NCBI RefSeq assembly: GCF_947496855.1
Contig: NZ_CANMED010000005.1
Coordinates: 496,001-560,000, forward strand
Direction of reading: 5' to 3'
Length of the DNA: 64,000 nucleotides
DNA from: an uncultured Aquimarina sp.
GTDB lineage: Bacteria; Bacteroidota; Bacteroidia; Flavobacteriales; Flavobacteriaceae
In this document: piece by piece, positions 19,670-28,530 of the stretch
How the letters are laid out: each line of letters begins with the position of its first letter
Numbering within the stretch: position 1 is the stretch's first letter
The notes under the pieces: model-generated
Database searches by the model: none
Told to the model about the DNA's origin: nothing
The model's input: the letters and a program-made list of their open reading frames with translations, nothing else
Translations under genes and position numbers: made by a program

Positions 19670-20332
19670 ATGAGAATTATCGAAATTCCTACAAAAGATA
19701 TTGAAACCATAAAGAATTTTTTGAATTCCAATAAGAAACTGGAAGCAGTAAAATACATTCTAAACACCTACCAAGTGTCGCTGCGTGATGCAAATAAGAT
19801 TGTTAAAAAAATAATCGCCAATCCGGGATTAAAGGTTATTAACATTGAAACAAGTCCAAATTTTAAAAGAGAAGTCAAAGATTCATTAATTACTAAAACA
19901 TCTAATATTTCTGCAATTATGTATTATTTATTGCTTTTTATTGGACTTTGTTTACTGGTCGGAGGAATATATGATCTTGGTAAAACCTTAAATTCTTTAA
20001 CCAAAACTGAAAAAACAAGTGCTACTATAATCAGATACGAATCCCATGTTTCAGTTACAAATAGTGATAATGGAAAAATTATGCAAACTATGTATAAGCT
20101 CGTAATGCAATTTACCTTTAGGAATAAGATTTATGAGCGCAAAACAAAAACTTCTTCGTCCTCTAAGGACTTTGCCATTGACGAACAAGTTTCTGTTTAC
20201 ATACACAAAGGTTTTCCAGCAGTTAATGAAGTCTATTTAGATGACTTCATAGAAAAATATGGACTTACATTAGCACTACTTTTATTTGGTGTTTTTATTA
20301 CGGGAGCAGGATTTATTGTAAAAAAATTCTAA
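19670..20332 (+). CDS. Two-TM membrane protein, DUF3592-like, with L7/L12-like N-terminus
   Basis: 220 residues. Membrane helices near residues 80-100 and 196-216 flank a β-rich loop (ATIIRYESHV..., VSVYIHKGFPAVNEVYLDDF), the layout of DUF3592 proteins. The first ~60 residues contain KKLEAVKYILNTYQVSLRDA, whose helix-turn-helix pattern resembles the C-terminal domain of ribosomal protein L7/L12; that domain fused to small membrane proteins is seen in other bacteria, with no known job. It stands alone on the plus strand, ending 10 bases from the convergent ABC gene. Function unknown. Confidence 0.7.
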   Translation: MRIIEIPTKDIETIKNFLNSNKKLEAVKYILNTYQVSLRDANKIVKKIIANPGLKVINIETSPNFKREVKDSLITKTSNISAIMYYLLLFIGLCLLVGGIYDLGKTLNSLTKTEKTSATIIRYESHVSVTNSDNGKIMQTMYKLVMQFTFRNKIYERKTKTSSSSKDFAIDEQVSVYIHKGFPAVNEVYLDDFIEKYGLTLALLLFGVFITGAGFIVKKF

Positions 20333-20342
20333 ACCCTCTTGG

Positions 20343-21038
20343 TTACTTATTAAAATGCTCCTCTAGTTCTTTTAATGTCTCTTCTGATGTAACAAGATCT
20401 TTGACTACTTCTCCTTTATCTAATACTACTATACGTTCACATACTTCTGTAACATGCATTAAATCATGACTAGAAACCAAAACCGTCACATTAGGATCCG
20501 CAGCTAGTTCTTTGATTATCTTTTTTAGTCTAATCTGAGTTGTCGGATCTAAGTTCGCAAACGGTTCATCTAGAATAATTACTTCTGGATTACCAATTAA
20601 TGCTGCTACTATTCCTGCTTTCTTTTGATTTCCTTTAGAGAGATCTCTTAAGTATTTTTTTTGCCCTAAAATTTCTCCGTGAAAGAAATCCTCAAACCCG
20701 GCAAGCAATGCATCTACATCTGCTTTATTCTGACCACGAAGTTCTCCTATGAAATAAAAATACTCTTCTGCAGTAAGATATCCGATCAAGAATGTTTCAT
20801 CAATAAAAGCAGAAGTTATAGCTTTCCAATCTTCGCTTTCACTTACTTTGATCCCACTATTCTCTATATAACCTGTAGTTGGTCTAATTAAATCCAATAA
20901 AGCACTAAACAATGTTGTCTTCCCCGCTCCGTTGTTTCCAACCAATCCGAAACTATCTCCCTTTGGTATTTCTAAGTGCTCGATATTCAACACTGTATTC
21001 CCCGCATATGTCTTCGTAATATTATGTATTCCTATCAT
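20343..21038 (-). CDS. ABC transporter ATP-binding protein
   Basis: 231 residues from ATG 21036-21038 (MIGIHNITKTY). The frame is open 35 codons further upstream, but that stretch lies over the end of the permease gene and is not family-like. Walker A is GNNGAGKTT, the signature is LSKGNQKKAG, Walker B is VIILDEPFANLD and the switch His is in SSHD. The protein would energise the DUF5687 membrane protein encoded 4 bases upstream, forming an exporter whose substrate is unknown. Confidence 0.92.
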   Translation of the reverse strand: MIGIHNITKTYAGNTVLNIEHLEIPKGDSFGLVGNNGAGKTTLFSALLDLIRPTTGYIENSGIKVSESEDWKAITSAFIDETFLIGYLTAEEYFYFIGELRGQNKADVDALLAGFEDFFHGEILGQKKYLRDLSKGNQKKAGIVAALIGNPEVIILDEPFANLDPTTQIRLKKIIKELAADPNVTVLVSSHDLMHVTEVCERIVVLDKGEVVKDLVTSEETLKELEEHFNK

Positions 21039-21042
21039 CTTC

Positions 21043-22518
21043 TTATTTTTTTTGTTTGTATGCCCAGATCGTTTTGTACTTCTCTGTTCTATAAATTCTT
21101 TCGATTTTATCAAAAACCATATTTCTGAATGCAAAACCTGCAATTCCTGCTAATGCTACCAATGCATATCCTGCATACGGACTGTATGCATAATGCCCGA
21201 TTGCATAAAGTATCATTGGCAATGCTAATTTTGGTAATGACAGCATTAATGTCTTTATATTAAAAGATTGTTTATCTCCAAATGCCTTTTTATTACTAGT
21301 AAGATCAATTGGAGTTTTTACATATGCTCCAGCCCATAAAACGACGTGAGAATTCATTCCCATATTATAAACAGCTCCAACAATTACAGCTAAATAAGCT
21401 TCCCATCCAAAATATAAATATCCAGATGCCAATATCGTAGATATAAAAGTTGCTATGACCATCAGCCACCATTTAGAAGACAGATATTCTCGATATTTGA
21501 TATTTTGACTCATCATCAAGGGATAATAAGAACTATCCCAGCTTGGTACAAATTGTCCAAAACTCATTAAGAAACCTCCAGATACAAAAATCCCTGCAAA
21601 TATTTTCCATACCGGGCCTTCATAGGCTTCAACAGCACCAGTAAAAAATAATAAACCATAAAACAGAAATAATGCACTCACTAATACTGTAGTTTTAGCC
21701 CTTTTATTTCTTTTAATTAATTTAATATCATTTTTTAGAAATACTGCAGTTTTACCAAATCGATCTAACCATTCTAAATTCTCCGTTTTTGCCGTTTTAG
21801 ATTTAGTAGCTAATCCAGCATCCAGATACAAATCCTTTACAAAGGATTTAAAAGCAATGATATAAAACCCTACTGCAGCTACTATAGGCACTACAAATAA
21901 AAACTGAGACTCGTATAACCCTTGAAAAAATGGAGCGGTATACTGCGTAATGTCAAAATATCCGAAATAATGCAACCCTCCTAAAACAGCCATAACTCCT
22001 CCTACCCCATAAATAAGACTATCCTTATTGTTCAATAAAATATTCAGGAAATTGTTTGCGTATACTAATCCAATTAACCCGATATTCCATAGTAGTATGT
22101 TTAGTAGTGAGGCGTTTCCTTCCGTGATTAATAGCACAGAAAATGGAACAAAAAAGAACGCATGTATGATATTAAAAAACGATAACATCGTTTTACCCAA
22201 GGCAAAAGAAACAATTTTGTTTTTAGTAAAAGGTAAAATCAATAAAGGTGTTATATTGATTATAGGCATTTTTTGTAAGGCATATCTAAAGATAAGATCA
22301 AACGCCCACCAATAGATTAAAAACCTACTAACTACTTCTAATGGATCTAGGCATAATTCTTTATTGATATATTTATAAGCAATAAAACTTCCTCCCATCA
22401 TCATTAAAATGAAATAGACCGCCCAAAATCCCATAAAAATTTTCATCCAAACTCCTGAGGAAGCAGATGCAGATCTCCAAAAGGATTTCCACTGTAATGA
22501 AATAAAGTGTTTAAACAT
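21043..22518 (-). CDS. DUF5687 family ABC permease
   Basis: 491 residues with about a dozen hydrophobic segments, starting with MFKHFISLQWKSFWRSASAS, which is characteristic of DUF5687. Such proteins are encoded beside an ABC ATPase in Bacteroidetes, and here the ATPase gene begins 4 bases downstream, so together they should form an export or lipid-handling transporter. A small perfect hairpin (arms 22536-22543 and 22550-22557) lies in its leader. Substrate cannot be inferred. Confidence 0.85.
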   Translation of the reverse strand: MFKHFISLQWKSFWRSASASSGVWMKIFMGFWAVYFILMMMGGSFIAYKYINKELCLDPLEVVSRFLIYWWAFDLIFRYALQKMPIINITPLLILPFTKNKIVSFALGKTMLSFFNIIHAFFFVPFSVLLITEGNASLLNILLWNIGLIGLVYANNFLNILLNNKDSLIYGVGGVMAVLGGLHYFGYFDITQYTAPFFQGLYESQFLFVVPIVAAVGFYIIAFKSFVKDLYLDAGLATKSKTAKTENLEWLDRFGKTAVFLKNDIKLIKRNKRAKTTVLVSALFLFYGLLFFTGAVEAYEGPVWKIFAGIFVSGGFLMSFGQFVPSWDSSYYPLMMSQNIKYREYLSSKWWLMVIATFISTILASGYLYFGWEAYLAVIVGAVYNMGMNSHVVLWAGAYVKTPIDLTSNKKAFGDKQSFNIKTLMLSLPKLALPMILYAIGHYAYSPYAGYALVALAGIAGFAFRNMVFDKIERIYRTEKYKTIWAYKQKK

Positions 22519-22646
22519 AGTTGTGATAGTTTTAAAAGAAGTTAGGAAAAACTTCTTATACTATTTAGTAATCAAAAAATAGATTTTGTTACAAAAAAAT
22601 TTCGTTAAGCTCTTAATTATCGTGATTTAATCTTCTTCAAAGCGGT

Positions 22647-22663
22647 TAACTTTGTTATTTTTG
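22647..22663 (+). promoter_or_regulatory. Two overlapping -7-type boxes upstream of the reductase gene
   Basis: TAACTTTG at 22647-22654 and TATTTTTG at 22656-22663 both fit TAnnTTTG and lie about 100 bases upstream of the plus-strand reductase start. Confidence 0.45.
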
Positions 22664-22760
22664 CAAAAAAATTATTGATCCACAAAGGATGATGGGATTT
22701 TAATAATTTCTTCTGAAAACTTAAAAATCAAGTATTCAGCTTAAAGTTTATCATATTGCT

Positions 22761-23813
22761 ATGTCAGATTTTCATACACTTACTATAAAAAACATTACAA
22801 GAGAAACTCCCAAAGCAGTTTCTATAGCTTTTGAAGTTCCTTCGGAATTAAAGAAGGATTACTCTTTCACTGCTGGGCAGTATATAACCATTAAAACAGA
22901 AGTTGATGGTAAAGAAATAAGAAGAGCGTACTCTATTTGTTCTGCATCAAACAGTGAATCTCTTCGTGTAGCAGTAAAAGAAATCGAGGGTGGTACATTC
23001 TCAGCAATCGCTAATAATAAACTAAAAGTAGGTGATACTCTAGATGTTCATACTCCAGAAGGAAGTTTTTTATTAAAATCAAATACAACTGCAAACAACA
23101 CTTATGCTGCATTTGTTGCCGGAAGTGGTATTACTCCAGTAATGAGTATGATCAAAACCGTACTCGAGGAAGAACCTAATAGTAAATTTGTTTTAGTATA
23201 CGGAAATCAAACTCCGACGGAAACTATCTTTTTTAAAGAGCTTCTTTCTTTACAAGCGCAACATCCGGAAAGATTGTTTATAGAGTTTTTCTATAGTAGA
23301 AGTCAAGAAGACGGAGCACGTTTTGGTAGAATAGAGAAGTCTACCATTAATTATATCACCAAAAATAAGTTTAAGGACACGACTTTTGAGGCCTTCTACC
23401 TTTGCGGACCAGAAGAAATGATTAATACGGTTACTGATGTCTTATTAGAAAATGGTATTTCAAAAGAAGAAGTACATTTCGAACTTTTTACTAGCAGTGC
23501 AGAAGCAACTGAAATCGACGCAGATTTAGAAGGAAAAACAAATATTACTATACTAGTTGATGATGAAGAAACTTCTTTTGTGATGGATCAGAAAAAAACC
23601 ATTCTTGATGCTGCATTAGAGGAAGATATCGACGCTCCATATTCTTGCCAAGGCGGTGTTTGTAGTTCTTGTATTTGTAAAATCACTGAAGGTACGGCAG
23701 TAATGGAAAAAAACAGTATTCTTACCGATGGTGAACTTGCTGAAGGTCTGGTACTAGCTTGTCAAGCGCATCCCACTTCATCTAAGATAAAGGTCGATTT
23801 TGATGATGTATGA
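22761..23813 (+). CDS. Ferredoxin-NADP reductase-like protein with C-terminal 2Fe-2S domain (PaaE-like)
   Basis: 350 residues in three modules: an FAD-binding barrel with RAYSICS (residues ~54-60), an NAD(P)-binding domain starting AGSGITPVMSMI (~115) and a plant-type 2Fe-2S ferredoxin domain with CQGGVCSSC (~297-305) and the fourth Cys in LACQAHP. This is the layout of PaaE and related oxygenase reductases that pass electrons from NAD(P)H to a partner. No phenylacetate oxygenase genes lie nearby, so the electron acceptor is unknown. A 7-base tandem repeat begins immediately after its stop codon. Confidence 0.88.
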   Translation: MSDFHTLTIKNITRETPKAVSIAFEVPSELKKDYSFTAGQYITIKTEVDGKEIRRAYSICSASNSESLRVAVKEIEGGTFSAIANNKLKVGDTLDVHTPEGSFLLKSNTTANNTYAAFVAGSGITPVMSMIKTVLEEEPNSKFVLVYGNQTPTETIFFKELLSLQAQHPERLFIEFFYSRSQEDGARFGRIEKSTINYITKNKFKDTTFEAFYLCGPEEMINTVTDVLLENGISKEEVHFELFTSSAEATEIDADLEGKTNITILVDDEETSFVMDQKKTILDAALEEDIDAPYSCQGGVCSSCICKITEGTAVMEKNSILTDGELAEGLVLACQAHPTSSKIKVDFDDV

Positions 23814-23897
23814 TTTAGTGGTTAGTGGTTAGTGGTTAGTGGTTAGTGGTTAGTGGTTAGTGGTTAGTGGTTAGTGGTTAGTGGTTAGTGGTTAGTG
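23814..23897 (+). repeat. Tandem array of a 7-base unit
   Basis: Eleven perfect copies of GTTAGTG (23821-23897) preceded by one altered copy (TTTAGTG), starting at the base after the reductase stop codon. The array is flanked by a 9-base inverted repeat (23812-23820 and 23916-23924). It sits between two convergent genes and is likely to vary in copy number by slippage. Confidence 0.95.
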
Positions 23898-23932
23898 AAA
23901 AAACAAAATAGTTAGCACTAAATCAATAATAA

Positions 23933-24366
23933 TTACCTTTTTAGTGAATCAAAAAGTTTTGGGAATTCATTTTCTAATCTATTATTATCCGCTTTACCGT
24001 CATAATTATTATCTCCATACTCAAGTCCAGCATAGATTAATACTTCTAAACCTTTTAATTCATCTTCACACTGGTTAGACATTAATTCTACAAAATAATC
24101 CTCTCCTAACCTATATATGATCTGAGTAATTATATACCCTAAATCATAACAGCCTGCACCACCGCCACACCAAAAATCCTTCAAATCGATGATGGCGTTT
24201 TCATCTTTATTTAAAGATTTTATTATCAGTTTTTTAAGCTCTCTGTATTCCTTAAGGGTCTGATGAATAAACAATGTGTGCCCAATAACCACACCATTTA
24301 CTGTATCTTCTTTACATCCAAATAATACAAGAGTTAAAGCAATAAATATTTAAAATAGTTTTTCAT
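23933..24366 (-). pseudogene. Lipoprotein gene frameshifted in the signal peptide
   Basis: From 24292 (GTG) to 23933 the frame is open for 119 residues, but the same frame continues upstream into a lipobox LVLFGC followed by KEDT. The only nearby ATG in the right place (24364-24366, MKNYFK) is in another frame; one base is missing around 24347-24356 in an A/T run. With one extra A the protein would be a ~144-residue lipoprotein. The mature part has a Cys-rich motif WCGGGAGCYDLGY and an acidic GDNNYDGKADNN stretch that could bind calcium. I do not recognise the family. A sequencing error or phase switching are alternatives to decay. Confidence 0.7.
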
Positions 24367-24390
24367 TTTTAAAGCGCTAATAGCTTTATT

Positions 24391-25467
24391 CTATAGATTG
24401 TAAATAGCCTCAATCACAGTTTCCGGTTTGATCGTATGCATTACCTTTTCGTACCCTTCTGGTACTTTGTTTCCGTAGATTGAAGTAGGAATCTGATCGT
24501 ATTTTGCCAGATTAGGTAAAATAGCACGCTCCATAGGCTGTCCAAAAGGCATAAAACCGGCAAAAGGATGCGTAACTCCCCAAAGTGTTATTGTAGGCAC
24601 TCCGTACATAGCTGCTAAATGCGCATTTCCGCTATCCATAGATAACATTGTATCAAGATTCCCGATGAGTTTTAGTTCGTCTTCAAAGGATAACTTACCT
24701 GCAACATTGATTACGTTTTTATATTTGCTATCAATATTATTGAGAATACCAATTTCTTTTTTTCCACCACCAAAAAGAAGTATCTCGTAAGTACCTTCTT
24801 TATCAAGTTGTTCAATAACCTCAACCATTAGTTCTAAAGGATACACCTTGCTCTCATATTGAGCAAAAGGTGCAATTCCTAACCATTTTTTTGTAGAGTT
24901 ATTAGTTAGTTTAAGGATTTCTGGAGTTAAAGGCGTTTTTTGGGGAAAAGAATGCTTTTCTAAATCAATAGGATATCCTAAAATATCAAAAACATCTGCG
25001 TATCGCTGATGTGTCTTTTTTAATTGTTTGAACTCTTTATTTATTGATCTAGTTAATGCTTTTTTCTCTGCTCTTCCTTTGTCAATTTGTATTACTTTAA
25101 TTCCTCGGAGTGTGAAAAATTTCTTAAGTATATTTGATCGCAATACATTATGCAAATCAGCAACTGCTGTTATACCGAGTCCTCTTAATTCCTTTGACAG
25201 TTTTGACAACCCAAAAAAACCTTTATGTTTTCCTTCTACATCTGCGTGGTAAATTTCTAAATTATCAATACCCGAAAATATAGGCTCGAAGAATTTTCTT
25301 GTAAGCACGGTTATTTTAACATTAGGATATTGCGCTCTAAAAGTTCGCAATATCGGTGCAGTCATGGCCACATCTCCCATTGCAGATAATCGAATGACCA
25401 AAATATGAGCATCAAAGCCCTCAGAAAGGGCTTTGTTATTTTTTACTATGTTTTTGCTCTTACTCAA
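24391..25467 (-). CDS. Glycosyltransferase family 9 (heptosyltransferase-like)
   Basis: 358 residues with the GT-B layout of the ADP-heptose:LPS heptosyltransferase family. The N-terminal ILVIRLSAMGDVAMTAPIL and C-terminal MDSGNAHLAAMYGVPTITLWG segments are the two conserved signatures, the latter binding the donor. It would add a sugar to the LPS core at the cytoplasmic face. It is followed upstream by a DUF4254 gene 9 bases away, a pairing usual in Bacteroidetes. The sugar donor cannot be told from the sequence. Confidence 0.9.
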   Translation of the reverse strand: MSKSKNIVKNNKALSEGFDAHILVIRLSAMGDVAMTAPILRTFRAQYPNVKITVLTRKFFEPIFSGIDNLEIYHADVEGKHKGFFGLSKLSKELRGLGITAVADLHNVLRSNILKKFFTLRGIKVIQIDKGRAEKKALTRSINKEFKQLKKTHQRYADVFDILGYPIDLEKHSFPQKTPLTPEILKLTNNSTKKWLGIAPFAQYESKVYPLELMVEVIEQLDKEGTYEILLFGGGKKEIGILNNIDSKYKNVINVAGKLSFEDELKLIGNLDTMLSMDSGNAHLAAMYGVPTITLWGVTHPFAGFMPFGQPMERAILPNLAKYDQIPTSIYGNKVPEGYEKVMHTIKPETVIEAIYNL

Positions 25468-25476
25468 AAAATATTC

Positions 25477-26085
25477 TTATTTCTCTCCTCTCAAAACTGG
25501 ATTTAACTCATCATCGTTATACATTTTCATCTGCTTATAGACTTTCATGTATTTATCACCTTTCTCTATATCCGTTAACAAGGTATCTATTGCAGTAGAA
25601 AGATCTACTTGTTGTTCTAGTAAAACATTATATTTCTTTTGACAAGCAGCTTTATGTGTGTCTGATGCACCTTCTCTAATTGTTTCTTCCTGCATATGAT
25701 ACACTTTCAACGCTAATATTGATAATCTATCTACTCCCCAAGCAGGACTTTCTGTATTTATTGTTGCATCTTCTTTAGGGACAACATCCTTATATGTTTC
25801 TAAAAAGTAACTATCTATGTATTCCACCATATCTGTGCGATCCTGATTGGATGCATCAATCTGTCTTTTTAGTGTTAATGCCGCTACTGGATCAATTTGT
25901 GGATCACGAATAATGTCTTCATAATGCCATTGTACCGTGTCAATCCAACATTTACGATATAATAAATGTTCTATCTGCTGTGATTTACTATCGTATGGAT
26001 TAGAAAACTCCTGATCTACGCGATCTATCACGTGATACCTGTCTATAACTTCTTTAAAAATCTTGTTTGCTTTATCTGTAAACAT
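25477..26085 (-). CDS. DUF4254 family protein
   Basis: 202 residues, mostly helical and charged with no signal peptide or membrane segment. The conserved start region (HLLYRKCWIDTVQWHYEDIIRDP-like, residues ~40-62) and PAWGVDRLSILALKVYHM identify DUF4254. Family function is unknown; the steady pairing with a family 9 glycosyltransferase suggests a role in LPS core assembly. It lies 9 bases before the glycosyltransferase gene and 5 bases after the DNA methylase gene. Confidence 0.85.
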   Translation of the reverse strand: MFTDKANKIFKEVIDRYHVIDRVDQEFSNPYDSKSQQIEHLLYRKCWIDTVQWHYEDIIRDPQIDPVAALTLKRQIDASNQDRTDMVEYIDSYFLETYKDVVPKEDATINTESPAWGVDRLSILALKVYHMQEETIREGASDTHKAACQKKYNVLLEQQVDLSTAIDTLLTDIEKGDKYMKVYKQMKMYNDDELNPVLRGEK

Positions 26086-26090
26086 TGCTT

Positions 26091-27086
26091 TTATTTTTCT
26101 AAGATGTGTAAATATTCTGTAGTTCTTGTAGCCTTATGATTTCTGTTTTCAGTTTTATCTGCTTTAAATCTTTGATATGCAGTAGTTACCAAATCATATC
26201 TTCCATAACGCTTCATAATTCGCCTTATTTCTTTTTCTGGCATTAATCCTTCATTATTATAACTAAGAAAAATGTAGTTGAATTTTGCATTTCTGATTAA
26301 CTCTTCAAAAACTAATGCTACTTCACCTTTTTTACAATAATTCGATCTTTCATAAGGTCGTAAACCTGTTTTTCCGGCAGGTACAAAGGTATCATATTTT
26401 GCAATAGTATTTAGCATATGATAATTGGCTCCATATTGCCTGGCATTATATGGTGGATCGAGATACAAAATATCTCCTTCTATATTCTTAATCAAAGTAT
26501 TACTATCCTGATTGTAAACTTCATGTTGATTTTCCGTGATTTCGAAATTAGCCGAAATAATCTCTATTTTTTTTTGTGCAGTTTTCTTTAATTCTTTTAG
26601 ATATGCACCATATACCGAAGCTGTATTGGCAACTTTATCGGCACTTTCTAAGAGTGATGATAGTAAAAAATAATAGACATCTTTATTAACTTCTCCAGAT
26701 TCCTTCCAGTTTGCAATCTGTATTCTCGCTGCATCTATTTTACGGCCATTATCATTACTAAAATACAAACGTTCAGATGCTCCACCGTTACAGTAATTTT
26801 TATAAACGAACCCCTCTTTTCCTTTTATCGCATTTAATTCAGTAATATATTCTGAAGCTTCTATCGGTAGATAGTTACCTATATAATTTCGATTTAAGAC
26901 GTAACTATAATATTCTAAATCATTAGACATCACTTTTTTTACAGAGGTTTTAAAACTTCTTCCTACAATACCAGTTCCTGCAAAAAGATCACAAAACACT
27001 TTGCTTTTAAGTGTTCCACCAACTGTTTCCTTAACAGAAGTTTTAATAAAATCAGAGAGTTTATATTTTGATCCTATATAATTCAT
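26091..27086 (-). CDS. DNA adenine methyltransferase (D12 class), apparently solitary
   Basis: 331 residues. The AdoMet-binding motif is DLFAGTGIVG (residues ~32-41) and the catalytic motif is DPPYNARQYG, as in N6-adenine methylases of the D12 (Dam-like) class. The start MNYIGSKYKL matches the family. No restriction endonuclease gene is intact next to it; a frameshifted small gene of unknown type lies just upstream at 27109-27418. It may act as an orphan methylase on gene regulation or as a defence remnant. Recognition sequence unknown. Confidence 0.88.
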   Translation of the reverse strand: MNYIGSKYKLSDFIKTSVKETVGGTLKSKVFCDLFAGTGIVGRSFKTSVKKVMSNDLEYYSYVLNRNYIGNYLPIEASEYITELNAIKGKEGFVYKNYCNGGASERLYFSNDNGRKIDAARIQIANWKESGEVNKDVYYFLLSSLLESADKVANTASVYGAYLKELKKTAQKKIEIISANFEITENQHEVYNQDSNTLIKNIEGDILYLDPPYNARQYGANYHMLNTIAKYDTFVPAGKTGLRPYERSNYCKKGEVALVFEELIRNAKFNYIFLSYNNEGLMPEKEIRRIMKRYGRYDLVTTAYQRFKADKTENRNHKATRTTEYLHILEK

Positions 27087-27108
27087 TTCCTACACAACCA
27101 ATATCATT

Positions 27109-27418
27109 TTATTTTATAGCCCATATTAACCCTGCCTTTGTAATTTTATAGAGTTGTAATCTAAATAATTTTGAGTCGTCAAATGTAGCAACATATGTCG
27201 AGATAATATCCTTAAGCCAAGAAATTTGTGCTTTTAACTTCCAATGTTCCCCACTACTTACATACACAACAACAAACATTTTGTTTTCTAAGCTATTTCT
27301 CTGTTGTTGGCTTTGATTATTATAAAAACAGTTAATAAGCTCTTTAGGATGATTATGAGCATACTCTAATGACTTTTTAAAACCTTTAGGAAAACACTAT
27401 AACTATCCCATACGTCAT
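27109..27418 (-). pseudogene. Frameshifted small gene upstream of the DNA methylase
   Basis: ATG at 27416-27418 opens MTYGIVIVF and then hits a stop, but shifting by one base near 27388-27392 gives a smooth continuation (PKGFKKSLEYAHNHPKEL... ending GLIWAIK) to a stop at 27109-27111, about 102 residues in total. The product has no recognised domain. Position next to a methylase raises the idea of a lost restriction or accessory partner, but nothing in the sequence supports that directly. This fills the 410-base gap between the methylase and DUF6427 genes. Confidence 0.6.
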
Positions 27419-27496
27419 TTTGAATTCTATACCATACCTATTTAGAAGACAACCTATATTAAAGTTCTGATTCTATTGTTTCTAAATAAGGAGTTT

Positions 27497-28417
27497 TCAA
27501 AATAGCAAAATCATAAATGGCAATAAAAGAAATACCCAAAAATTAATTTCTTGTAGAAACTTACCATGATCCATTTCTAAATAGGTTGTTCCTATAATTG
27601 CCAAAGGACATGCTATAAAAATCATTTCTGAAGTATCTTTCTCTGGAACGATCATTACCAAAGCCAATGCAACCAATAACTGTGAAATAATTAGCTTTAG
27701 AAAAGGTTTTGATTTTGTAGGTTTTCTATTAAACTTTATCAAATATATCGTGAAGAAAAACAATGTACAAATAGTTAAAACTCCAATAGAAAAAACACCT
27801 TCTTTGTAGGCATATCCTTCAAAAGAAAATGATATTGGTTCTATATATTCTGCAATTACAAAGAACGAATCATACAACAGTAAAGTAAAACAATTGGATA
27901 TGATATATACAATCAATAACCCAATAATAGGAATAATCCAGTTTCTATAATTTTTTGGTTCGAAATAAAAAATCCCAAAAAACACAATGACAATGAAACC
28001 TATACTCCAAAAATATGCTAACGAAGCGACTCCAATACATAGAGATGCATCAAGAATACGGGATTTAACATACTTACCATTTCTTAAACTTAACACACTT
28101 CTCATTCCTAAAATCACAAATAGATTTGATAGTAACATAGCAGCACTGGTTAGAGAATTAGCCAGTATAGTGGTAAGAAAAACAAATAGCATTATTGTAT
28201 TTGTGCTTTTCTGAGTTAGATCATTCTTCTGGGTTATTAAGTTTACAATAAGCATTGTTAAAACGTATGCTATAAATCCACCTAAAAACATAAGAAGAGT
28301 ACTATAATCTAAAGTAAAACTTTTTTTATAATATGCGATTGTATAAAGCACAAACATATATAAAGCGACGATTATAAAATTAATCGGTTTTGATTTACTA
28401 AAAAAGTTAGATAACAC
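27497..28417 (-). CDS. DUF6427 family membrane protein
   Basis: 306 residues with about eight to nine hydrophobic helices and very few charged residues; the N-terminus MLSNFFSKSKPINFI is typical of DUF6427, a Bacteroidetes integral membrane family with no assigned role. It diverges from the DUF6341 gene, and the two families are often found together, which suggests a shared process. Nothing catalytic is visible. Confidence 0.8.
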   Translation of the reverse strand: MLSNFFSKSKPINFIIVALYMFVLYTIAYYKKSFTLDYSTLLMFLGGFIAYVLTMLIVNLITQKNDLTQKSTNTIMLFVFLTTILANSLTSAAMLLSNLFVILGMRSVLSLRNGKYVKSRILDASLCIGVASLAYFWSIGFIVIVFFGIFYFEPKNYRNWIIPIIGLLIVYIISNCFTLLLYDSFFVIAEYIEPISFSFEGYAYKEGVFSIGVLTICTLFFFTIYLIKFNRKPTKSKPFLKLIISQLLVALALVMIVPEKDTSEMIFIACPLAIIGTTYLEMDHGKFLQEINFWVFLLLPFMILLF

Positions 28418-28429
28418 TACTATTTTTTA

Positions 28430-28437
28430 TATTTTTG
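28430..28437 (+). promoter_or_regulatory. Promoter -7 box for the DUF6341 gene
   Basis: TATTTTTG fits TAnnTTTG, 94 bases upstream of the DUF6341 start and within the divergent intergenic region. Confidence 0.45.
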
Positions 28438-28481
28438 CATCAAACAATATATCATTGTTTTTAATTATAATATAACTAATT

Positions 28482-28510
28482 TATAAAAAGTTAAACAAAA
28501 ACTTTTTATA
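28482..28510 (+). promoter_or_regulatory. Leader hairpin upstream of DUF6341 gene
   Basis: Arms 28482-28492 and 28500-28510 are perfect 11-base complements around a 7-base loop. The hairpin ends one base before a 7-codon upstream frame (ATG 28511, MKMKIVL, stop TGA 28532-28534) that overlaps the DUF6341 start codon as ATGA. Confidence 0.5.
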
Positions 28511-28530
28511 ATGAAAATGAAGATCGTATT

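Noticed and set aside
21039..21143. N-terminal extension of the ABC ATP-binding protein
   Set aside because: It lies over the end of the permease gene and has no family match; the ATG at 21036-21038 gives a standard ABC protein.
23814..23897. CRISPR array
   Set aside because: The repeat unit is 7 bases without spacers and no cas genes are present; it is a simple tandem repeat.
26091..27418. Complete restriction-modification system
   Set aside because: Only the methylase is intact; the upstream frame is broken and has no nuclease motif such as PD-(D/E)xK.
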